This document shows positions 14,850 through 20,997 of a stretch of 37,686 nucleotides of DNA, piece after piece. The notes beneath the pieces were generated by a model. The model was not told where the DNA came from, ran no database searches, and worked only from the letters and a program-made list of their open reading frames with translations. Within the stretch, counting starts at the first letter, position 1. Each line of letters starts with the position of its first letter. The stretch is from the IMG/VR virus record IMGVR_UViG_3300019752_000013, positions 1 through 37,686 of that record. One strand, written 5' to 3'. This DNA comes from a virus. Both the position numbers and the translations under genes were made by a program.

Positions 14850-15100
14850 CAGGCTGGTCTCCCCTGCACCACACCGCCGCCATTGACTCGCGCATACAGG
14901 GTGGCGCGACGGTTATACAGACTGTCGATTTGATCCTGTAATTTTGCAACGTCCAGCTTGGTTACTTTCTGCTTACCCTGACCAGTGTCCAGCTCATAGG
15001 ACTGGATCTGACCAGCCACCAGCGCCGTGACCGCATCCTCATACGCAGCAATCAGCGCTTCAGTCGCTACCAGCCTGTCCTGCCAAAATGTATCAGCCAT
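14846..15100 (-). CDS. Head-tail joining protein, gpW-like (tentative)
   Basis: An 84-aa protein in the exact place of lambda gpW, between large terminase and portal, and of similar size (68 aa). It has two helices (RLVATEALIAAYEDAVTALV and LDVAKLQDQIDSLYNRRATL) joined by a short turn with SYELDTGQGKQKVTK. Start and stop overlap both neighbours. The helix-hairpin-helix pattern agrees with gpW or small related families, but sequence identity cannot be judged by eye. Confidence 0.6.
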   Translation of the reverse strand: MADTFWQDRLVATEALIAAYEDAVTALVAGQIQSYELDTGQGKQKVTKLDVAKLQDQIDSLYNRRATLYARVNGGGVVQGRPAW

Positions 15101-17096
15101 TCGTCACGGCCCCCGATGTGTAGTAAATTTGCTCCTGCTCCAGATAATCCCAAAACCGGCTCCAGTCAACTGATTCTAACGCAAACTGGCCGACGCATGT
15201 AGACCACGCGATCATCTCAACAGCTGCGTGCCCGTAGCCCAGCAAGTCCCACAGCTCGTTTCTGGCGTTGCCCGGACGATACCAGTAGTACGTCACGTTG
15301 CCGCGCTGATCGGTTTTTTTGCGACGGGTTTCAACCGTCAGTTCCTTTAGGCTTGAGTCGCGAGTATTCAGCGGCGCATTAAAATGATAACGCCGCTGCT
15401 GACCCGATTCCTGAACCCACTCCCTTCGCAGCACCGGGGCCATACGGTCCTTGTAATGATCAACGGTTACCAGATAGCCAACGGTTCCGATTTTGGTTTT
15501 GTATTCAGCGAATTCTTTGAGAGCCTGATTTTTGCCGGGCTTGTCACGGCCAAGAATCGGAAAAACACCAGCGTCATAATCGCTGCAAAACGAGTTGACG
15601 GTATCGTTTTCATAAGCAGCATCAATCAGAGTCAGCACAACGCGATACTCGCAACCATCATCTGACGTGTAGGTTTTTTCCTCGATCACTTCGCGCAGCC
15701 GCTGCCAGACAGGCGAATCAAGCTGGGTACAATCCGGCTCATCCTTGCCTGGCTTGAACCACCAATAATCAATCAGATAATTGACAGCATCACGGCACCA
15801 TCCCACCACGGCCACAGCCAGAAAATCTTTGTGAACATCGACCTGACAGGTCAGCATCAGTATGCGGGAGCCGCTGAACTCCATGGCGTAGGTGTTGGGG
15901 ATTTCACCGAGGGAGTAGCAGGCCCGGCGATGTCCAGACACTGCAGCAAACTGGATTTTCTGGCCCAGCACCTCAAACGGCTCACCAAGAATGTTGTTGT
16001 AAAACACTTGGTAACGTCCGATGTCAGTTACTTTTCGCTCTTTGATGTCATACGCTTTAAGGTAATCGGACACGCACTTGTACCAAGGCTGAAACCCAAC
16101 GGGACTGTAAAGCGCTGGCAGATGATACGACCGAATGCCCGGCTCAACCGCCCGAGCTGTCGGAACCCACTCGGCACCATTGGCAGGATCGAACAGCCAT
16201 GTCTTGTCATGTTCCATATGCGCGTGCCCGCAATTTTTGCAGCAGTATCTGACTGATTCGAGTATCAGACTGTCGTCTTCCATATCCCAGCGTATGCCAC
16301 CAACTACACCGGTGTTTTTGTCGATGGTCTCCCAGCGCAATTCCTGCTGATACCCGCATGATTTGCAATGGACCATGTATTTTCGCTGGTCACCGCGCAG
16401 GTATTGGTATTGGATTTTTGATGACCCCAATAGTAGAGGTGTGCCCCCTCTGTAGATTTTCCGGGTCTCCCAAAATGCCGAGCAACGACCGTCTGTCAGC
16501 GCGTCCGGGTCACCGTCACGACCGACCTTGTCAGGCCAGGCATCAATCTCATCCTTGAGCATCAGCATGATCGACCACATTCGCATCTTATCGGCATTAT
16601 TGGCACCACCAGGCACCATGTACCCGCCACCAGACCACTGCAGGTGATTGGCAGTCTTGCCGGTTTTGCGGCTGTTACCCTCATCGCTCGAAACGATAAT
16701 GTCAGCCAGCCCAGACTGGTTCAGCATCGGAATGATGTAGTTTTCAATGCGCCCTTTGACCAGTTCCTTATCGGCACTGACCAACATGGTTGGGCGCGTC
16801 TTGATGTGGGCCATGTAGTACAGCAAGACGGACTCAAGCATGGTTGAGTACGTAATCTGCACGCCCTTTTTCAGATTGACCTCACGGACTGGAGAGCGCG
16901 GGTCGCAGGCGTCAACGATCTCCCGCATGTACGGATTAATATCAAACGACATGTACCCGGGCATTGGCGTTACAGAGTCCGGCAAGTAGCGGGTCTGCTC
17001 GTTAAACACGGACGGCAGCATGTGGGTGATTTCGTCCGTCAGTCCGTCGATCTGTTCAGCCAGCCAGTCAGCACCAAGGCTATCAAGATTAAGCAT
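15093..17096 (-). CDS. Terminase large subunit, lambda GpA family
   Basis: This 667-aa packaging motor and cos-type nuclease has the same length class as lambda gpA (641 aa). The atypical ATP-binding loop appears as NLKKGVQITYSTMLESVLLY at about 75-94 and the Walker-B-like acidic site as LKDEIDAWPDKVGRDGD. Two zinc-knuckle-like pairs (CKSCGYQQELRWE and CCKNCGHAHMEHD) lie in the middle. Nuclease acidic residues are likely in LTCQVDVHKDFLAVAVV and LIDAAYENDTV. It overlaps the small terminase by 8 bp. The GpA family usually makes cohesive ends. Confidence 0.95.
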   Translation of the reverse strand: MLNLDSLGADWLAEQIDGLTDEITHMLPSVFNEQTRYLPDSVTPMPGYMSFDINPYMREIVDACDPRSPVREVNLKKGVQITYSTMLESVLLYYMAHIKTRPTMLVSADKELVKGRIENYIIPMLNQSGLADIIVSSDEGNSRKTGKTANHLQWSGGGYMVPGGANNADKMRMWSIMLMLKDEIDAWPDKVGRDGDPDALTDGRCSAFWETRKIYRGGTPLLLGSSKIQYQYLRGDQRKYMVHCKSCGYQQELRWETIDKNTGVVGGIRWDMEDDSLILESVRYCCKNCGHAHMEHDKTWLFDPANGAEWVPTARAVEPGIRSYHLPALYSPVGFQPWYKCVSDYLKAYDIKERKVTDIGRYQVFYNNILGEPFEVLGQKIQFAAVSGHRRACYSLGEIPNTYAMEFSGSRILMLTCQVDVHKDFLAVAVVGWCRDAVNYLIDYWWFKPGKDEPDCTQLDSPVWQRLREVIEEKTYTSDDGCEYRVVLTLIDAAYENDTVNSFCSDYDAGVFPILGRDKPGKNQALKEFAEYKTKIGTVGYLVTVDHYKDRMAPVLRREWVQESGQQRRYHFNAPLNTRDSSLKELTVETRRKKTDQRGNVTYYWYRPGNARNELWDLLGYGHAAVEMIAWSTCVGQFALESVDWSRFWDYLEQEQIYYTSGAVTNG

Positions 17097-17994
17097 TTTC
17101 TAACACCCGTTTCATTTTTGCTTTCGCCGGTCTAATAAACGTCCCGAGCTGTTTGGATACCATTTCCTCAATCTCTATAGGTGTTGCCCCAGTCGCTGCC
17201 ATTGAGCTGGCTCGCACTGATATGGTTTTCGCGCCATCTGTCAGCATCTTCGTAAACGTGCCGTCGAGTGTCGCTATCAGGCCTTCAGAGACGATGTGGC
17301 GGCTGATCAGCTCGCCAGTTCGCTCTGCGTTTTTCAGTCGTTTTTCCGTGATGTCTTCAATGGATTTGACCGCCTTCAGGTAGTCCACCAAGGCAACGTC
17401 AGTGCCAAATTGATAGATGATGTCTCTCAACTTCATGTCTGCGTATTTGGCGATATTTCCCGGGATCTCACACTGCTGCAGGCCGGGCGGGACGGTGGTT
17501 TCTACCAGTGCCGGTGGGTCAATTGGAGTGGGTGGTGGTGCGGCATGTGTTGGGGCTGGGGATAGCTGGCGTTTTTTGGTTTCTCTGGCAGCTTCAGTGC
17601 CGCGCACGTGCGGTTTTTTTGGCGCTGGCTTTGGCTTTGGCGGTGCTTTTGTCGGGTCTGGCACCAATCCTGCTGCTTCCATTTGCGTGCGTATCCGCTT
17701 GGCTCTCAGCCTGCCGATGTCCAGCGACCGTATGAGATGGTTCTGACCCCAGTTGCCAGTTTCCCGGCACAGCTCAATTGCCTGTTCATACAGCGGATCA
17801 AGACCAGGTGCAGCAGGCAGCAACCGCTTTCGCTCCTGATTCTCGATATATGCGACAGCGTCAGGGTGGGCAGCGTCTACGCGCTTACCCTCCATAGCCG
17901 CTGAAAGCCCGGATTTGCTGGCCTTGGTCACCGCTGCAGCGCTAACGCCAGCCATTTCGGCAAACTGAGTTTTTGAGACGAGTTTTTTAACCAT
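17089..17994 (-). CDS. Terminase small subunit with Nu1-like HTH and FtsK-gamma-like winged helix
   Basis: A 301-aa DNA-recognition subunit directly upstream of the large terminase. Residues about 5-45 form a Nu1-like winged HTH (KTQFAEMAGVSAAAVTKASK, then GKRVDAAHPDAVAYIENQ). Residues about 65-110 (LDPLYEQAIELCRETGNWGQ, LDIGRLRAKRIRTQMEAAGL) match the pattern of the FtsK gamma domain that binds KOPS DNA. A proline-rich linker (110-165) follows, and then a helical C-terminus that probably assembles with the motor. It is longer than lambda Nu1 (181 aa). The ribosome site at ATG 17994 is weak. The terminase role is strong from context; the second DNA-binding domain is my inference. Confidence 0.82.
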   Translation of the reverse strand: MVKKLVSKTQFAEMAGVSAAAVTKASKSGLSAAMEGKRVDAAHPDAVAYIENQERKRLLPAAPGLDPLYEQAIELCRETGNWGQNHLIRSLDIGRLRAKRIRTQMEAAGLVPDPTKAPPKPKPAPKKPHVRGTEAARETKKRQLSPAPTHAAPPPTPIDPPALVETTVPPGLQQCEIPGNIAKYADMKLRDIIYQFGTDVALVDYLKAVKSIEDITEKRLKNAERTGELISRHIVSEGLIATLDGTFTKMLTDGAKTISVRASSMAATGATPIEIEEMVSKQLGTFIRPAKAKMKRVLENA

Positions 17995-17999
17995 TTGCG

Positions 18000-18128
18000 C
18001 ATGTTAGCACAGCACAAGGCAGGTAGGGTTAAGGTTGCGTCGAGGTTAAAAATTTGTGAGAGAGCCGCGCGGCTGAATCAACATTTTTTGCCGGGTGGCA
18101 TGCCTCTACAGTACCTTTCTCGTCCACC
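18000..18128. other. Candidate cos region upstream of terminase
   Basis: A gene-free stretch between the small terminase and the 230-aa gene. It holds a perfect 12-bp GC palindrome AGCCGCGCGGCT (18063-18074), three AGGTT-like repeats (18025-18030, 18031-18036, 18042-18047) reminiscent of Nu1 binding sites, and a small hairpin TGCC-GGGT-GGCA near 18090. Lambda-type cos sites lie in this position, with a near-palindromic nick site flanked by such repeats. Function is inferred. Confidence 0.4.
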
Positions 18129-18821
18129 CTATCGGCTCATGCGGTTAATTTGAAACTCCAGAGACTCCCGGTACAGGTCTTGCACTCGCGGCGCTACAGT
18201 GTCCGTAGAGCGCCTTAGCAGTGGGTTTGCCGGAATCACAACCGAGCGTCGAGAAAGATCGTGAATCATCCTGACCTTCGGACGTCGCTTGCCACCAACG
18301 ACCTTGAAAATCCCCGCTCCACGATCCAAATCCAGAAACACGTACTTACTGCCAGACTGCGCAGCCATACGCACAGCAAGAAAATTCTGCTGCTTGCGAG
18401 AGCGAGAACGACCACCACGGCCACGCAAATTGATATTTTGCATCTTGTTTGGCTTGCGAGGTAGGCGAGTGCGTTGCCCGGTTTGGCCTGCAGAGTAGGA
18501 TGTTGCCAGCGGCACGCCGAATGCACCGTTTGCCGTTTTTGTGTCACCAAACTCCTGCTCATCCATGTAATCCGCGATGCTGCCAACCGTAGACTTCTGG
18601 GTCGTGATATTCGTTCCTTGAGCGCGCTCAACTCTGACAGATCGCTCTGTGAATTTATTGCGGCTGACCAGGTCGTCCCTGATGTTTTTTTGATACTCGG
18701 CCCGCACAGCAAACGCGGCCTGATTCAGGGTGTTTCGAGTGGCGTACGGTATGGCTCTGGCGGACATCTCCCCCAATGTGCGCTCCAGTCGTCGAATGTC
18801 TCTGTCGTTGATACCAAACAT
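18129..18821 (-). CDS. Probable minor structural protein, distant lambda gpZ-like
   Basis: A 230-aa very basic protein. The N-terminus (MSARAIPYATRNTLNQAAFA, then a tyrosine- and lysine-rich helix and RNKFTERSVRVERAQ) resembles the start of lambda gpZ-type minor tail/completion proteins, where an alanine-rich 'A..A.N..A' helix comes first. A middle arginine/glycine-rich stretch (INLRGRGGRSRSRKQQNFLA) and a C-terminal SKYVFLDLDRGAGIFKVVGG follow. GAGGGG precedes ATG 18821. It is the first late gene and lies on the far side of the candidate cos region from the terminase, an unusual place. The family link is tentative. Confidence 0.55.
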   Translation of the reverse strand: MFGINDRDIRRLERTLGEMSARAIPYATRNTLNQAAFAVRAEYQKNIRDDLVSRNKFTERSVRVERAQGTNITTQKSTVGSIADYMDEQEFGDTKTANGAFGVPLATSYSAGQTGQRTRLPRKPNKMQNINLRGRGGRSRSRKQQNFLAVRMAAQSGSKYVFLDLDRGAGIFKVVGGKRRPKVRMIHDLSRRSVVIPANPLLRRSTDTVAPRVQDLYRESLEFQINRMSR

Positions 18822-19204
18822 GCCAGCCCCTCAGTGATTTGCCGATACTACCCGGCAGCGCATTGGCCTGCAACCCATCGACCAGAAAACCAAGAATCAC
18901 CCGTGTTGACCAAGTTGGTCAATGGTCAATGTCTGAAAAATCCCTTTAAAAACAACAAGTTACACGCTGATATTGACCAAGTTGACCAAAATGACCATAA
19001 CTCCTATATAGCCCTCTATTACCCCCTATTTAATAATATATATATTTTTATATATATTTATTGTCAATAGTAGTCAGTGTGTCAGTCAATGCCTTGTTTT
19101 GTAAGGGTTTTTTCGATTGACCAGCACATTGACCAGCCATGACCAACCATGACCACAGGTGCAGGCCACAACCCATAGGCTGATCAATATTTAACCAATT
19201 TAAT

Positions 19205-19243
19205 GTTAGTGGTCGCTAGCATAAAAGTTAGTGGTTGCTAGCA
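19205..19243. repeat. Pair of 17-bp direct repeats with GCTAGC core (operator-like)
   Basis: GTTAGTGGTCGCTAGCA (19205-19221) and GTTAGTGGTTGCTAGCA (19227-19243) differ by one base. Their starts are 22 bp apart, two helical turns, so both face the same side of the DNA. They lie about 95-130 bp upstream of the early promoter at 19337 and suit a regulator binding as a dimer pair. Confidence 0.6.
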
Positions 19244-19336
19244 ATCTTTGCTTTTGCGCTAATAACTTTCTTTTTTATTTCTTTTTATTCTAACAATGAA
19301 TAGCCAGTGATTTTGATCAAAAAACACCCTAACCTG

Positions 19337-19366
19337 TTGCGCAATTTCCAGATTTTGGGATAAAAT
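19337..19366 (+). promoter_or_regulatory. Probable early promoter
   Basis: TTGCGC at 19337-19342, an 18-bp spacer and TAAAAT at 19361-19366 form a plausible sigma-70 promoter. It is followed by CAGGAG at 19381-19386 and the ATG at 19393. It would start the plus-strand operon of three uncharacterised genes. Confidence 0.5.
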
Positions 19367-19392
19367 AAACATTCAACAAACAGGAGATAACC

Positions 19393-20184
19393 ATGCTGAC
19401 AAAAAAAGAAATGATCGATCACGCCGCCACGATTGATGAGTGGCCGGAAAATCTGCACAACCTGCCGCCAGTGCCTGAAGGCATGTGCTGGGTAAAGCTT
19501 GATGGTAGTGTGGTATTGGTCGGCCCTACTGAAGAAACTCAGGGTTACAATTTTGTTGTCGATAAATCGGTATGGCTTGAAAGCAAGGCCGCCAAATCCA
19601 ACTGGGGCGAAGCACCCGCCGATACCACCAGGCTCAATGCCCTGGCGTGGCTGGTTGAAAATATAAATTCATGGCCACTGGCCGGGGATGACATCATCAC
19701 TGAACCCCCTGCTGGTTGGTATTGGTCGTTTCCAGACTCAGTGATGACGGGGGAGCTACTTACGCTCAATCGACAATCGTCGGACGACAAAATCAGCAAC
19801 GCCGATTGGAGAGAGGGCCGTAACCGTCAAGAAAAACCTGACAGTTCGTGGGACGGCACGGGCATGCCGCCGGTCGGGGCTGTGTGCGAGTACACGCATG
19901 ACAACCTGAAGGATCACAGAACCCTATGGCAACAGTGCCTGGTTGTGTTTGTGTCAGACCAGTGCGCCGTACTGACAAGCCCTAACCCCAACAATGACAT
20001 ACAACTCGCATTTAATGTGTTTGGGTCGGGTTTAAAATTCCGCCCACTCCACACCGAGCGAGAGTTGTTTATCGAAAAATCCACAACCGTCATGAGCGCT
20101 GTGCCGGAAGGCTGCAGGCTTGAAGCGCTGGCTGCTGCAATGTACGACGCTGGCGCACGTTTCAACGGTGACAACAATGAATGA
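19393..20184 (+). CDS. Hypothetical early protein, tryptophan-rich, phage-conserved domain
   Basis: A 263-aa first gene of the plus-strand early operon, with a good CAGGAG site. The N-terminal half has repeated tryptophan segments (GMCWVKLDGSVVLVGPTEET; GWYWSFPDSVMTGELL). The second half carries a motif common in unnamed enterobacterial phage proteins: GMPPVGAVCEYTHDNL, then WQQCLVVFVSDQCAVL and FRPLHTERELFIEK. This part is probably a small beta-barrel. The function is unknown; position suggests a host-takeover or early regulatory role. Confidence 0.65.
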   Translation: MLTKKEMIDHAATIDEWPENLHNLPPVPEGMCWVKLDGSVVLVGPTEETQGYNFVVDKSVWLESKAAKSNWGEAPADTTRLNALAWLVENINSWPLAGDDIITEPPAGWYWSFPDSVMTGELLTLNRQSSDDKISNADWREGRNRQEKPDSSWDGTGMPPVGAVCEYTHDNLKDHRTLWQQCLVVFVSDQCAVLTSPNPNNDIQLAFNVFGSGLKFRPLHTERELFIEKSTTVMSAVPEGCRLEALAAAMYDAGARFNGDNNE

Positions 20185-20470
20185 ATCACAAGCCCGCAAC
20201 ATGACTCCTGAAGAGGCAAAGCGCCATTTGATGGACAGCCTGCAGGGTAATGACCTGGTAATTTTTGAAAACATCGTTAACGATCTGGCTTATACAACAC
20301 GCGAAGAATTTAACGACGTTCAGGGCCAGGTTTTCACCCTTGAATGCACGGCTGAGCAAATACGGAAAGAGCATCAAGAAATGCGGAAGGATTTTGAAAA
20401 AGCGCTAATTCTGCTCGACAACGAAGATATTTCCCACCCCTTTGACATTGACTGTTACTGCAATTACTGA
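20177..20470 (+). CDS. Hypothetical early protein
   Basis: A 97-aa acidic, mostly helical protein. The ATG at 20177 overlaps the stop of the previous gene by 8 bp, suggesting translational coupling; a further upstream frame is not needed. It includes MTPEEAKRHLMDSLQGNDLV and a long helix (EQIRKEHQEMRKDFEKALIL), ending with three cysteine/tyrosine-rich residues. No family recognised. Confidence 0.6.
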   Translation: MNESQARNMTPEEAKRHLMDSLQGNDLVIFENIVNDLAYTTREEFNDVQGQVFTLECTAEQIRKEHQEMRKDFEKALILLDNEDISHPFDIDCYCNY

Positions 20471-20477
20471 GGTGATC

Positions 20478-20765
20478 ATGACAAAGCTGAAATCTGGATT
20501 CCCACGCTGGTGGCATTGCTTCGGCAGCGGCATCACTCAGAGTTTTGACGAAGACCAGGAAGAACACGCAAAAAACGTTGCAGAGTCTGCATACAACGCA
20601 GGAAAGATGGCCGCAATGGCAGAGCATAAAGCCAGGCAAGATAAGCGTCTTGGCCGTGTGCTGATGGTTGCAGTTGCGGTTATTGGACTGGCTGGTGGAG
20701 TCAAGCTGGTGGCTGCGCTGGCCGACAGCTACGAAAACCGAACAACCGAATCAATCAGGCAATGA
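20478..20765 (+). CDS. Hypothetical protein with one membrane segment
   Basis: A 95-aa protein. The N-terminal half is charged (SFDEDQEEHAKNVAESAYNA), then there is a basic helix and one clear membrane segment at about 61-82 (VLMVAVAVIGLAGGVKLVAA). GAGGTG lies just before ATG 20478, 7 bp after the previous stop. A hairpin terminator follows at 20783. It could be a membrane-anchored cytosolic-facing protein; no family recognised. Confidence 0.6.
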   Translation: MTKLKSGFPRWWHCFGSGITQSFDEDQEEHAKNVAESAYNAGKMAAMAEHKARQDKRLGRVLMVAVAVIGLAGGVKLVAALADSYENRTTESIRQ

Positions 20766-20782
20766 CATCAACGTGATAAAAT

Positions 20783-20805
20783 GCCGCCTTCGGGCGGTTT
20801 TTTTT
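20783..20805 (+). terminator. Rho-independent terminator
   Basis: GCCGCC-TTCG-GGCGGT hairpin (20783-20798) with a stable UUCG loop followed by a run of eight T. It ends the first plus-strand early operon. Confidence 0.9.
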
Positions 20806-20818
20806 ATGGGTGGGAACT

Positions 20819-20920
20819 ATGAGTAATAATCAGAAACAAATGCTGATCGGCACTGCTTTTGTTGGCGGGTGTATTGGGTTTTGGATTTGCCTGGTACTTG
20901 CAGAGAAAGGAATGCTATGA
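20819..20920 (+). CDS. 33-aa single-span membrane microprotein
   Basis: An ATG at 20819, with TGGGA about 5 bp upstream, opens a 33-codon frame: a short polar N-terminus (MSNNQKQ), one membrane segment (MLIGTAFVGGCIGFWICLVL) and the C-terminal AEKGML. The frame lies between two terminators (20783 and 20970). Small one-pass phage proteins of this size are common but need expression evidence. Confidence 0.4.
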   Translation: MSNNQKQMLIGTAFVGGCIGFWICLVLAEKGML

Positions 20921-20969
20921 TCAGCACTCCTGTTTGATTGTTGTTGTTTGCTTTGGTTGTGTGACTTTC

Positions 20970-20997
20970 CAGCTCCTTTTTAGGAGCTGATTTTTTT
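20970..20997. terminator. Bidirectional terminator between convergent units
   Basis: CAGCTCC (20970-20976), loop TTTTTA, GGAGCTG (20983-20989) and then a T-run on the plus strand. The stop codon of the minus-strand primase (20980-20982) lies inside the loop, so the hairpin probably serves both directions. Confidence 0.85.

Larger units (their letters stand above)
18822..19392. other. 571-bp gene-free control region with iterons and AT-rich tract (candidate origin)
   Basis: No convincing gene lies here. Ten TGACCA-type repeats occur in three groups: 18906-18912, 18915-18922 (inverted), 18923-18930 (inverted); 18973-18980, 18982-18990, 18991-18997; and 19117-19123, 19129-19135, 19139-19145, 19149-19155. 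Spacing is about 9-12 bp, near one helical turn. Between groups 2 and 3 lies a very AT-rich tract (about 19029-19063, TATATA-type). This pattern of iterons beside a melting region is typical of replication origins. The region also divides early (plus) from late (minus) transcription. Confidence 0.55.

Noticed and set aside
18474-19070. Plus-strand 198-aa frame running into the iteron region
   Set aside because: Antisense to the 230-aa gene, ends in AT repeats, no ribosome site or protein pattern.
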